From the NCBI GenBank assembly GCA_047967505.1, contig CM106538.1: 64,000 nt of DNA. One strand, written 5' to 3'. The translations under genes were made by a program, and so were the position numbers. Positions 33,020 through 44,820 of this stretch are shown piece after piece (position 1 is the first letter of the stretch; every line of letters starts with the position of its first letter). Under the pieces are notes generated by a model. That model saw only the letters and a program-made list of their open reading frames with translations. It had not been told where the DNA came from and ran no database searches. This DNA comes from Dipteris shenzhenensis. Lineage: Eukaryota > Polypodiophyta > Polypodiopsida > Gleicheniales.

Positions 33020-35702
33020 TAGTTATGCCGGCCGCTCTCCTGATCAGCCCCCTCCCGACCTCTCAGCCACCCCCCGCCCCAATTCTTGTATCCTCTTCAC
33101 AACCCAGGGAGTCACCCACGCAGCACATAAGCTTCATAACGGTCGAGCTAAGGATCACGAGGGCCTATGCACAGAGTTTGTTGCCTATGGCATCAAAACT
33201 CTAGCCCCTATCCTGGCAACGCTGTTCAATGAAGCTGTCTGTCACGGGTTCCCCAGAGCCTGGACCCTGAACACTATCACACCCATCCACAAAGCAGGAG
33301 ATCCCATGGATCCAGGGAATTACAGGACCATCATGGTTGGACATGTTATGTCCAAGATCTATGCATCAGTGTTAGATGGCGAGGTCAGTGCTCGCGCAGA
33401 GATACAGGGGCTCAGGGCATCCGGACAGGCCGGCTTCAGGACGGATCACTCGACTTACGATCACATTTTTACACTTAGAGGGATCATTGAGGAGGCCAGA
33501 CACAGGAGACAGAGAGTATATTGTTGCTTTGTGGATTTCCGCAAGGCATTCGACACCGTTCCCCGTGCCCGACTCATCAGACGTCTACAGGAGTTAGGCT
33601 ACGACTCGACGATTATCTGGGCAGTAGTAGCTCTCTATGAGCGGGTGACGGGGCAGGTCAGGATTGGCACCAGCTGGACCCCAAAGATCACGAGCACTAT
33701 CGGAGTCAGACAAGGATGTCCCTTGTCACCGACTCTATTTGGCCTCTACATCGACGAGCTCGAGACCACCATCAGGACACTCGGAGGTGCAGGCTGCTCT
33801 CTTGCGGAGACTGCCATCCAGATTCTCCTATACGCAGACGATGTAGTACTACTATCCTCTTCTGCTACTGGTCTTCAGCGACACTTGGATGGACTTCAGG
33901 CCTTCTGTGATACACATGACTTGAAGGTCAACCTTGGGAAAACCAAGGTGATGATCTTCAACACTTCTAGACCCGCTATGCACCGAGAGCAGTTCCTCTT
34001 CGCCGGCGACCTTGTTGAGATAGTTGACTCCTACACATACTTGGGCGTTGTCTTCTCAGGCCCGATCTTCACGATGCGCCCGGCCATGCAGGCCAGGATC
34101 AGCCGGGGATACGCCGCTCTTGCCAGACTGGAGCGACAGTGCTACCACTCCCACTTCTAGGACCCGCGGACCAAGTCTCTTCTTTTTGATTCTTTGGTCC
34201 GCCCAGCAGGCATGTATGGTAGCCCTTGGTGGGGAGTCGACCTTTCAGACACAGAGTGGGCTCGAGTTGAGCGCCTGCAGATACTGATGTTTGCTCGGAT
34301 GATCCGTAGCAAACCATCGGTACCACACCAGATCATTCTAGCAGAGTTCGGCGCCTCACCCCTACAGCTTGATGCGGCTTTTCAGGCTATCACCTACCTC
34401 CACAGAGTCAGGGATTTTGGCTCCTCCGTTGACGGTCGCCTCCGCCTTCCTTGGTTAGCCCTATTATCCTCTATGGATTTATCCATTGATGGGGACCAAC
34501 GATGTTGGTATAGTCGTCTTTCCAGTTGGTTCACCCGACTGGGCCTCGACTTAGACCGGTTGCCTCCTTTTCAGTACAGCCTCGACGCTCCACCATCTCC
34601 TCTCTCCCCCACTGACCAGGAGGTCAACCGGCTCATTCGGGCGGATCTGCTCCAGCTCCACACCTGGCGGACATGGTTTCTTCACTCCGAGCTTCTTGTG
34701 AAGCTCGACTTCTACCATCGACACTGCCTCTAGATCTCACAGGAGGGCTTCATCACACCTCCGGGTTACACACAACTTCATCTACCACATGTGCTCCAGA
34801 TCTCCCTCGGTCAGTTTAGGGTCTCATCACACCGATTACGGATTGAGAGTGGACGCGCAAAGGGTATCCCACGAGAGGACCGCCTTTGCCCACTTTGCGA
34901 CTTACAGGAGATCGAGTCGGAGGAGCATTTTGCTTTCAGATGTTCTATCTATTATGCCATTCGAGGCCGATACCACTGCCTCTTCCGCAACGGATTCGGC
35001 TCCCTCCCACACATGCTACAATTCCCGGATCAGCGGTGCCTAGCCGCTTTCCTACATGAGATGACCCGCCACCGAGATACTTCTCTCCGAGCACGGCGAC
35101 ACGAGTAGCATACACAGCGTGAGGACACCCAGCGGCCTATCACTGACTTCTTTCAGTCACAGGATATCTCTTCTCAGTCTAGCCGACGACGCGGACGTGA
35201 GCGAGAGCCAGAGCCACGACAGCTACGTCAGCGGACAGACTCACACATCCAGGTCCATGACATCTCGTCTCTGCTCTCGGCCCGTCCCACTGGGGTTACT
35301 GTTGCCCTCATCCACAGGGCCACCCGCCGCCCCTGACGACCGAGCTCGACTAGGCTGCGTGACGTCAGAGGCCAATCATCTATCGCAGGGTTTTTTCCGA
35401 CTTCCCATTTGACGGCCCCTCTATGATTGGTCTCTGACGATCACCACCTGCACATGTATACTGTATCTCCCCCCTCTGCCCCATTTTTTTGTGCCCCCCC
35501 CTTCTTCTTCTTTGTATCATCTGGAGGTAGACACATATTTTTTGTATCAGGACTAGACACATAGTCCTTCATAACCTCTTTTTTTGTAGAAACGGTTGGT
35601 TGGACCGTTTTGAGACCACCACCGTTATGCTCATTGTATCAGTTATCTTTAGTCTCATAGACCTTCACGGTCTCCCAAAGACTTTAATAAACTTTCTTTC
35701 CC
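33020..35702 (+). mobile_element. LINE family B, copy 2 (best-preserved RT)
   Basis: It starts in the endonuclease-RT linker (KLHNGRAKDHEGLC at about 33126); the endonuclease is missing. The RT frame 33306-34160 is open for 284 codons with all motifs intact: FVDFRKAFDTVPRA, QGCPLSPTLFGLYIDE, YADDVVLLSS. One TAG at 34158 interrupts it, and the next frame continues to 34733. A C-terminal zinc motif (CPLCDLQEIESEEHFAFRC) lies near 34890-34950. A long 3' UTR leads to a terminus with hairpin AGACCttcacGGTCT, ttaataaa and a ctttctttcc tail at 35702. Confidence 0.88.
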
Positions 35703-38700
35703 AGCTTCAATCCGCAGCTGGTGGGACGAGACTCGTATCTGTCCGATAGCAATTTGCAAGGCGTGTGAGGCTCTCCTATCCTCGAGGTACTGGGGCCTGA
35801 TGATGAGACGCTCCGATATCCTCAAAAAGTGATCATGATAGAACTGGGTCTTGGTGGGGAACTCTTGATCCCCTCCCCAAGCCCGAGATGTGTGAAGCTC
35901 GAGAAGGTCTAACTGTACGATACGGTTAATCTCATCATGTGGAAGGAGCTCCAGTGGTGCATCCATGCTGTACTGAAAGGGGGGGAGCCTATCCATCTGG
36001 ATACCATGGCTATCAAACCATATGGACACTCGTGCATACCATGCTGTATCAAAGCCTCTCTTTGCTAGGCGTCGGGATGACTCCAGTGCCAGTCTCGGTA
36101 ATCTTCACTGAGGTAGGGCCCAAACTTTGTGGAGAAACATCACGGTCTCGAAGAGGGCGTCCACCTGGAGCGGTGTCATGGCGAACTCTGCTTGTATGAT
36201 CTGATGGTGAACTGAAGGCTTACTCCGAATCATCCTGGATCCCATGATCCCCTGTAGCCTCTCAAATCCCTTCCATTCATCAGTAGTAGCTGAAAGGTCA
36301 CTCCTCCAAAAAGGTGCTGCATACATGGCTGCCAGTTTCACGAGAGTGTAAAAAAGCCAGCCCTTCGTCGGTGGATCTTGGAAATGCGCCTAGAAGCACT
36401 GTCTCTCTAATCGGGCCAGGGCACCCTTCCCTCATATGAGTCGTGCTGTGGCGGCATGGGTCATTGTGAAGCCTGGTCCCGTGAATACCGTGCCTAGGTA
36501 CGTGTAGGACTGCACTATCTCCACTGGCTCCCCACGGTAAGTGAAACGATGTCGACGTTGATGTTGATGAAGCATTGCTTGGGATGTGTTGAAGATCATA
36601 ACCTTGGTTTTCCCAAGGTTGACTGTCAGGTCCCTCTCTCAGCAAAACATCTCCAAGGCCTCCAAGTGTTTCTGCAAACCCTCGGTTGAGGACGAAAGGA
36701 GGACTATGTGATCTGCATATAGTAGTATTTGTATCATCAAATCAGCCAATAGGGAGCCCTCTCCTCGTAGGCGATCAACAAAGGATGTGATCTCATCAAT
36801 GTATAGCCCGAAGAGAGTCGGTGAGAGGGGGCAACCCTGCTTCACCCCTATGGTGCTCTCAACCCAACCTAATAGCCCCCTAGGAACGTGGACTCGCCCT
36901 TTAACGGACCCGTGTAGACTCGAAACTACCTAGATCATGACCTCTAGGAGATGCAACTCCTGTAGTCGCCTGATCAGGCGAGAGGGAGGGATTGTGTCAA
37001 AAGCCTTCCGAAAGTCCACGAAGCAAGTGTAGACCTTGTGGCATCTCGACTTCGCCGCCTTGATGATGGCTTTAGGGTAAAAATATGGTCCATTGTGGAG
37101 TGCTGTCTTCGGAAGCCTGCTTGCCCAAGAGCCCGCTGTCCATGGTCCTTTGTATAACTACTGATCGCCCTCTTTAGTGTCGATCCATAAATCTTAGCCA
37201 GAGTGCTATCATGAGAGTGGGGTAGTTCCTAGTATCCATGGGGTGCCCTGCCTTATGTACCAGTACAATGGTGGTAGTGCTCCAAGTAGGTGGGAATCTG
37301 TGACATACTGCATGGTTGAACAGCTGTGCTAGAACCGGGGCCAAGACCTCCTGTCCATGTGTGAAGTGCTCTGTATGTAGCCCCTCATGGTATGGTGCTC
37401 TCCGGTTGTGCAGACAAAGGAGGGCATTCCTCACGTTCTGCGCAATGAACAAGTGACAAGTACTGGGTTTGGGCATAGAGGACATATCTGGTGGCATCTG
37501 ACCTGGGATGTCGTATAAGGAGCATGCATATATGTGCCAAATCTCTGGGTCCGTGATGGAAATGGGCCGTTTCCCCTTTGATAGGAGTCCCCAACCGATA
37601 GTCGGGTCTCCCCCTCGAAAAGATCCTACCACCTTATCAATCTTGCGAGTGAGAAAAGTCCGCTTCTTACGTCGTGTCATCCGACGTGAGATGTGATGCG
37701 CCTCAAATGACGTCAGGTGTCCCAGGGCTTGCTCGCTTGTGAGGTGAGCCCTCATCTCCTTACACTCATCATTGTACCAGGGGTTTTGAGGCATCTTCCC
37801 AGCTGGGGCATTTGTGGGTCGAGTCGTAGGGAAAGATATGATGGCAGCCTCGTGTACCACTGAAGCCAAAGTGGCTGAAACCTGAGCAAGGTCTACATCC
37901 GCTCCATGTAGGGTCAGAAGCTCTCAAGCTAAGTGACTCATGCAAACTGGATCAAGAGTCCGGTCAAAGTGACCATGGGTCTGAGTGGGCGCATGGAGGA
38001 CTCTCCTGTGACTGGCCTGGTAGTGGAAATACATAATGTCAGGTATGAGTGATCAGCCCCAAGTGGGGGAGGTGGTATTACAAAGTCGTGAATTTGAGAT
38101 GCGAAAGCAAGGGAGCCCATCAGGTAGTCTACTATGCTTGTCCATGTGGGAAACAAGTGAGTCCACCGGATGATGGCCATCTCTGAAGGCCGTTGTATAT
38201 GATCAGATCATATACTGCTCCCATAGCAAGTAGGTGCCGCACATACCCTATCACGTGTGGAGCATCTACTGAGTGTCTCACTATCCCGAGCTCAGCTGCA
38301 TCTAACTTTGGTACTACGAGGGAATCGGATGCAAAGTCAAGTAGTCCCACCTGGTTGTCCCCTGTGCGTGCATTGAAGTCACCAAGGAGGAGGGTGTCAC
38401 CCTGTCTAGAGAACTCAGTGATATCATCATGTATACTATCATACGGGCTGTTCCCTTCTGTGGCAACCTCACGTGCATAGGATGATGTATCCGGAGGAAA
38501 GTAGCACACTGCAATGAAGATCGGTTGTGTCTCTGGTATCTGAACTCTAATCCACATGTGTGCATGTTCCTCTTTCCTAACCACTGAAAGGAGTGGCCTG
38601 AGAGCTGATTTGAAGAGGACAGCCACACCCCCATAGCCTCGTACTCCACTATCCCTCCTTAGTTTCCTCCTATGGGCAGACTCCCATGTGTATCCTATAA

Positions 38701-39326
38701 CGGTGGGCAGCCCTCTCCTTGGGCTCTCGTGTGTCTCGGTATAGAAAACTATGTTTCTGTCAGTGTATGTCTCTGGGAAACCTCCTGGATTGGACCAGAG
38801 GGTGCCATTGCAGTTCCAAACCGCCATTTTCAATCCCCCTTGTGCCCTCTTCCCCTGGGTCTGACACCGTCGTGTGCTATGTATTTCTCCTTCTTCTCTT
38901 CCTTCCCTTTCTCCCCTATCTGCGCTCTCTCTGATAATCACTTTTCCATCCCTATAGGCAGCCCATTTACCTACATCTCTTGCTGCCATAACCCGAACCA
39001 TTCCCTCTCTCTGGTGTTCCTGCTGCAGCAGTGTGAGGTCATCATCCATATTCTGGTCCCTTTCAAGGTTGCCCTCATACTCATGAGAGTAGACCTGTCC
39101 ACAGTTGTTTGGAGTTTCATTACAAGGGTTCTTGTTGGGGCCTCAACTTTACCAACCCTCCATGCTGTCTCGCATGTGAGGTTGACTCCCATTTTGGTGA
39201 ATAAAATCTTGGCATCTAACATGGGGGTGTCTCCAACTGTTAAGCCTTTGACTAAGACATTTAAAGCCTTGCTATTCCTTCTTTTCTCTTCCTCCAGAGC
39301 TTCAGAGATGATCTCTTTCTTGGGAG
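35703..39326 (-). pseudogene. LINE family B, copy 3 (ORF1 end, endonuclease, RT)
   Basis: Read on the - strand, an ORF1 C-terminal part (EEEKRRNSKALNVLVKG, about 39310) runs into an open 305-codon frame (39049-38132). That frame contains the start of the endonuclease: AVWNCNGTLWSNPGG, a FYTETHESPRRG Glu, YGGVAVLFKSAL, GDFNARTGDN. VDYLMGS and LGADHSYL follow near 38110-38050. The RT linker is 37869-37174. RT pieces are at 36845-36639 (QGCPLSPTLFGLYIDEI; YADH instead of YADD) and onward to 35703, where it breaks at LRIEAG against the 3' end of copy 2. Multiple frameshifts make it inactive. Confidence 0.88.
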
Positions 39327-39749
39327 GAAGAGGGATAAGGGGGATATGGTACAAGGGGCAAGGAGAAAGGAGAAGAGAGGAATATGCATGGCAAGAGAGG
39401 GAGAGGAGATGTGGACATCATGGAAGAAGGGGGCATGCTTTATTGAGATTGAAGGGGGATGGAGAATCAAAGTACAAGGGTGGTGGCTATACAAGAAGGA
39501 GCGTGTCACATCAAGCAATAGCCTCATCTTTTTATAACCAAGAGAAGGGGCTCTCCCAATAAATGCATCCTCCCACATGCATAGTGTGATTGTGAAGGCA
39601 TCTCCCATGTGGGCAAGGAGGATGCGCACTCTCAACAGCATGCGACAATACTTTTCCTAAAAAATAAAACCTTCTTATCCTAAGTCTAAGATGCCCCATG
39701 GCTCCTTCTCAATTTTATAATATCTAGGAGGACAAGCGGAGGGCTGGCA
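39327..39749 (-). mobile_element. LTR copy 2, second part
   Basis: Collinear with 26660-27072 of LTR copy 1, ending GGCA at 39749. In the - orientation it has a clean TATA box (ggttataaaaag, 39528-39539) about 90 bp before an AATAAA (39439-39444). The 7.2 kb between the two parts is LINE family B sequence. Confidence 0.75.
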
Positions 39750-40866
39750 TGCTTTTCAAGGCTCCCTAGCTGGCACGCTTTTCAAGGCTCCCTGCTCCAC
39801 ACCTTTTTTTATCTCCACGCATCTCGAGGCAGTCCGTACGGCTGTACGGACTGCAAGTACTGAATTCAATGCCTCCATACAGACTGTATGGAGTCACTAA
39901 AGTCTGCTGTACGGAATATTTCATGTTGTATGGACCTATTACTGGCTGTACCGACCTAGTTTGATGCTGTTTTTCTGGTTTCACGTATCCGGAGGCACTC
40001 ATTTCAAAGCTGGGCTATTCTCTGAAGCTGTACGAGGCAACTATAGGCATCTGGCGGACTTTTCCCTTTGCAGGGAAGCTCTTTCTTCTTCACCCGTGAA
40101 CCTTGCTCTTCTCTCCTTTCTCAACTCTCAATTTCTTCATTTCTGTCTCCTTTCTCCTTGAAGCCATCTGTGCTCTATTGGGGGCCTGGACAGAGGATAG
40201 GTGCGAGGGCAGAGCATGCCCCTCATCCACGGACAGCGGATACGAAAGTTTGGTTTCCTTTTGATTTGCATTTGCTATTTTTGAAGCTTGTTGCTTTGCA
40301 TTTCGGTGTTTGGAGTTCTTTTTGGGCCCTACAGGCTGTGAGAAGATACCCAGTCATAGAGGGTATGCCTGGTTAGTGTCAGAGAGACAGTTTGGTTGCA
40401 GTTTTATGCCTAGAGGCCTTTTCAGCACTGTCTTGCATTTTTTTTGGATGCATTGCCACTTTCAGTGGAATACAGTCAGTGTGGGATGCCATAGCTTTGC
40501 CTGGTAGTTGGGTACTAGTGTGTGCACTTGGGAATTGGATGCGGATTGAGGCCAAGTATTGGTTCAGATAGTGGAATTGCAAGAAACATAGTACAAGGGT
40601 TTTTTAAAGGCAGATTCCATTTTTGAAGATTTAAATAAATACCGAAAGGGGCGCCAAAGCATTTGGGGCCAGTCAGTGTCTCGTATCTAATTTCTTTGAG
40701 CAAGGGAATTCTAGCCTCTATCTTGTATTTCTGCGGTTTATTTTTCTAAGTGATTTCACTGAAATAAGTGTCTGAAAGTTATGGTTGTAATTGAAGTTGT
40801 TGTCAATCTAGTTATGGTACATTGCCCTTGTACGCTGCCCTTTGGACATCTAAAGGCCGGTTTAAG

Positions 40867-40884
40867 TGGTTCCGTTGCCGGGAC
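40867..40884 (+). other. Primer-binding site, tRNA-Asp-like
   Basis: tggttccgttgccgggac resembles the plant tRNA-Asp PBS (TGGCGCCGTTGCCGGGGA) with a few mismatches. It lies 92 bp before the gag ATG at 40976. Confidence 0.6.
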
Positions 40885-40975
40885 AATCATCATCTTCCTA
40901 CAGAGGTGAGCCCTAGTAGTGTTGGGTGAAGAAAGCCCCCATTGCATTTTTGTTACAGCCACAAAAACAGCAAGC

Positions 40976-42521
40976 ATGCCACACTGTGAGAGGTCATTGA
41001 CTATCTCAGAGCAGGAGGAAGACAGGAGGTCAGATAGCTTTGAGGAGGAGCACAACACCAGTGAGGGTGAAGGAGGACGGAATGATGAGGGACATCATGT
41101 TCTTTCGGGGCATGCCATTGAGGTATCCCAAGATGAAGCTGATGAAGCAGAAGAACTAGATGCAGAAGCCCTCTTCAAGATGAAATTGGCAAGTGCAGTG
41201 GGCACTTTGACACAATCGACCTAGAATCTGGCTGACATTTTGAATGCCCCTCCCAAGAACAAAAAGATAGACAAGAAGGAGCACAGGAAGCAACGGCTTA
41301 TGCATAACGATGCACCTTCAAGTGGACAGCCACCCATGACTCCACTTGTAATGCCCTCAGTTGCTCCTAGCATGGGGAATGTCCCACAAGGCAACAATTT
41401 TCAGTTAGTGAATAATGGACAGCAACCCTTTCCTCCTTCGGTGATGCACCCAAGATACTTCGGAGGAGGGTCGGTCTTCCAAGCAATGGTGGGACAGCCC
41501 ATAGAAGGGCTAGGAATGCCAAGCACAAACTTGGGAAGGCTTTAGCCAAGAATGCAAAAGTTTCAGCAACAATTGATGGGGGGTTTGCCGGCTGCAAATG
41601 CCAACATGAGTGCAAACATAGGGATGCAGCTCGGAATGCAGATGGGGATGCTAGGAATGATGAGTGGTTTCATGAATATGTCACAGATGCAGGGAATGGG
41701 ACCTGGAATGGTCAATCCAGCCATGGGAGTTGGTAGTAATGCATAAAGTATGAGCCAGATGATGCCACCCCCTTACTTGCAGCCACTTGTGTATGCCAAC
41801 ATTGCACCCAAGGGCAAATTGAAAAACTACAAAGAGGGTGGGGCTGTTGTTAAATTTGAGACATTCAATGGGGACATGGGATAGGCTGAAAGCATTGACT
41901 TTTGTGCAACAATTTGAGGCCGCCTATGCTGGTGGGAACTTCATGGAGTCATCAAAGGTCAGGAAGGCAGCCACATTTCTCAAGGGCAATGCACTTCAAT
42001 GGTGGACTAACTTTCTCTTGCAGGGTAGAGCCCTTACCACTTGAGTTGAGTTCAAGCAAGTCTTTTCATCTGCTTGCCTCACCACCACTTTTGAAGTGGA
42101 TATAATGACAGCGTGGCACAAGTTGGATGCCGCAAACTATAAGAACCTGGAAGAGTACAATAAAAAGTTTTGGGAAGCCGTGCTGCCCATGAGTTCTTAC
42201 AGGCATGTGGAGCTGTCCGAACAGATCGAGAAGTATTGTTGTGGGCTTCCAAAGGAAATTCGGGACTACTGCACCAAAACCAAAGTCTCCCATATGTCTC
42301 AGGTGATGGAAAATGCGAGTACAGCTTATGCCCTCTTGCAGGGGAAGACTTCGGGCTTCAAGGGCAGCAACCAAGAAGCACAAAAGTTTAGGGACAGCAA
42401 GTGGGAGGCCATAAACATTTCAAAAAATTTGAGCAGCCCATCAAGTCTAGATTTGTTGCAGGATTTAGGCGAGGATCGCTCGAAAGAAGATTTGCAAGGA
42501 AGAGGGCTATCGAGCACATGA
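40976..42521 (+). pseudogene. gag of the gypsy element
   Basis: ATG at 40976, followed by an acidic N-terminus (EEDRRSDSFEEEHNTSEGEG). TAG interrupts at 41221 and again at 41543. A Met/Gly-rich stretch (41552-41746, 15 Met in 64 residues) precedes a frame change near 41885. The capsid region follows (LTFVQQFEAAYAGGNF, FLKGNALQWWTNFLL, AWHKLDAANYKNLEEYNKKF) to a stop at 42519. This is the usual retrotransposon gag layout. No zinc knuckle is seen. Confidence 0.8.
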
Positions 42522-43030
42522 ATGCCCAAACAGAAGAGGAAGTTTCCCTTGTCAGATCAGAGTGAAAAGAAGGATGACCACAGGGGTAAGAAGCCCAAAC
42601 CCAGTGCTGTGCCAGATGTCACTGGAGCCATACAGGATGTGGATGCCACAGAGTTATGCAAAGCGTGGGGTAAAATCCATGGCCAGACCGCTTTGTTCTT
42701 CTTTGACCCATGCGTGAGAGCCAATTTCATATCACCAGAGCTGGCTGGAAATTGAGCATAAAGGCAGAAGAGATGGAGCCACTATGTGATGCATATATGG
42801 CTTGCCTAGGGCACAGGGAGTTAGTTACACCGATCATTGGGAAGCTCCGCATGCACATTCAAAGCTACATGGGCATTGAGGAGTTCTACATTATGCCGCT
42901 GAATGGGTGTGACGTTTTGCTGGAAACACCTTGGCATCACAAGAAGGGAGCACTTTTGGATGCCGGAAATAGAACTTTGACTTTGACTCACGGGGGAAAA
43001 CTTATGTTTTGGATGCTAAACTGAAGAGAG
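42522..43030 (+). pseudogene. Protease-like region of the gypsy element
   Basis: A basic linker (PKQKRKFPLSDQSEKKD) is followed by ALFFFDPCVRANFISPELA, which occupies the place of the D-S/T-G-A-x-x-(N/H)-F-I active site. After a frameshift come EEFYIMPLNGCDVLLETPW and the ALLDAGNRTLTL strand pattern of retroviral-type aspartic proteases. The canonical DSG/DTG is DPC here, so activity is unlikely. Confidence 0.65.
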
Positions 43031-43194
43031 AATCTATTCCAATTGTATCGGCTTCGGCCATTTCAAATGTATCTTTCTGCGTACTTGGTTTTTGCAACTG
43101 AAAAACAGCCAGCAGAAGAAAACTCTAATTTTCTAAGCTGGGTAAAGAGAGGACAGATTTCATTTTTCAGTTTCATGAATGTTTTTCTGACTCC

Positions 43195-43425
43195 CTGCCA
43201 CAGGAATTACCTCCAGAACACCCTGAGGACCATTCCATAGATGTAATTCCAGGTAGCAGCCCGTCAAACAAGCCTCCTATAGGGTTAGTACAGCCGAGCA
43301 GGAGGAGATCATGAACCAGGTAAAGGATCTCCTAGAGAAGGGCTGATTCAGCCCAGCTCTTTGCCCTATTGCTCCCTGGTCTTGCTTGTGCAAAAGAAGG
43401 ATAACTCGTGGAGGATGTGTAGAGG
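43195..43425 (+). pseudogene. RT N-terminus of the gypsy element
   Basis: Frame-shifted but clear pieces: [34 protein letters not shown]-type, KDLLEKG, then LVLLVQKKDNSWRMC, after which homology ends. Confidence 0.7.
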
Positions 43426-43531
43426 GAATGCAAATGTTAGAGGATGTAAATGTTGATGTTCTCTACTCCAGAATGCTGAATTCTGCAATACAAACATATG
43501 ACTATTTGCTTTGATTGTGGTTATCTTGCAG

Positions 43532-43623
43532 GAATGATGCTGGGCTGGCTGCTGCAGAGATGGCTCTAGCTGTTGAGAAGCATGTCCTAGACACTGGTTC
43601 TGAGGATACTGTTGGCACTACAG
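43532..43623 (+). CDS. UAH: UAH exon 8
   Basis: Residues 287-317. RNDAGLAAAEMALAVEKHVL continues the lid/dimerisation domain and ends in DTVGTTG. The acceptor is cttgcag and the donor is cag|gtgtgt, phase 1. It is isolated between the two largest introns. Confidence 0.94.
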
Positions 43624-43799
43624 GTGTGTATGTTTTGTGTTTTGTAGCCAATCTTGTAGCCTCCATTATATGTAATAGCATCCTTATTGTCACTTCGTGG
43701 TTATTAGTGTTGATTGTCGATTCATGGCCTAGCTAACATTGTGAAGCATGATCTTTATTCTTAAAATTTGAAATGGAAATGGATGTTCTATCTCATGAC

Positions 43800-44170
43800 A
43801 TGTCGCAAAGATATAGAAAGCGTTTATTTGTAGATTGAAACAATGTGCTACATAAGAAATTCTATACAGACCCATGGGATGTATATAGTGCAGGCCTCGT
43901 CGTATGCCCTCATCAGGGCTTGAAAAATTTCAGGATCAGAGTGATACGAAGAAGAAGACATGGACAGCAGGGGGAGGTTATGCTGCTTGGAGACTTTGGG
44001 CACTTCAAAGCCAGGACATGGAATGTGTAAGCAACAAGATAACACCAGATGTCAACATAATAACAAAGACCATTAGTGACAGAAGGAGCTCGAGAAGAAG
44101 GGTTGTTGCTATTATTGTGGAAAGCCTTGCCTTTTTGGTTCCAAGTGTAGGAAGAAAAAGGTAGTGTTAT
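43800..44170 (+). pseudogene. Decayed Ty1/copia gag fragment
   Basis: The only firm signal is a copia-type knuckle near 44097-44160, CCYYCGKPCLFGSKCRKKK, where the expected His is Leu. Weak integrase-like text (NAWIDTLHSNVFVGF) near 44595 may belong to the same element. Confidence 0.45.
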
Positions 44171-44820
44171 GTGAAAATTCATTTCATGGCTTTTTTGGGT
44201 GGTTTGCGGGTTCTAGTGAAATCGGTGGTGCAAGAGGCCATACCAAGGTTTTTGTAAACCCACCCCCCAGATGGAGGCAGGGAGTCCCGCAGGCTTTTTG
44301 ATGAGACTCGTTTCGCATCAAAAGGGTCCTCATGGGAGCTCAACCATGCCCGACACTTTTGATGACATAACTCAGGCTCCAACAAGCATCTAACCATTCA
44401 GCAAACTCACCCCCTGGATAGTCATTGGGGTTTGAGTACGATTGGATATATTCTAGTCTTACAAAGTTACATACTTCACAATATGATGTCAGTATTGAGA
44501 TTGTAGAAAAGGCTCTTGTATGGAAATTCCCTATGACAGCTTCTATTAGTTAGGACAGCGTTTTTTGGCCTATGCCTTGGCCATGTTGCGGAATGCATGG
44601 ATCGATACACTACATAGCAATGTCTTTGTTGGATTTGTTGCTTCTATTATCATTCATGCAATGGAATGGAAGGACACCTTTTGGGGTGTGTCACTCTTGC
44701 AACTCACTAGCCTTCAAAAGCCGAAATAGCTTTAGTTATTTCAAAATCAAATGATGAGTCACGGATTAGGTTGCACATGGTTCTATGTGATTACAAATAA
44801 GGCCAAGGGTCTGCGAAGTG

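Larger units (their letters stand above)
39750..43425 (+). mobile_element. Ty3/gypsy element, 5' part, truncated in RT
   Basis: The order is a putative 5' LTR (about 39750-40860, TACGG cluster near 39835-39930, AATAAA near 40634), a tRNA-Asp-like PBS, gag, a protease-like segment and the RT N-terminus. The element stops abruptly at about 43425 within the RT motif WRMC. No 3' LTR is seen, and 43426-43531 before exon 8 is unassigned intron. Confidence 0.75.

Noticed and set aside
38672-39562. 296-codon + strand ORF
   Set aside because: It is antisense to the endonuclease of LINE B copy 3, whose - strand frame has clear catalytic motifs.
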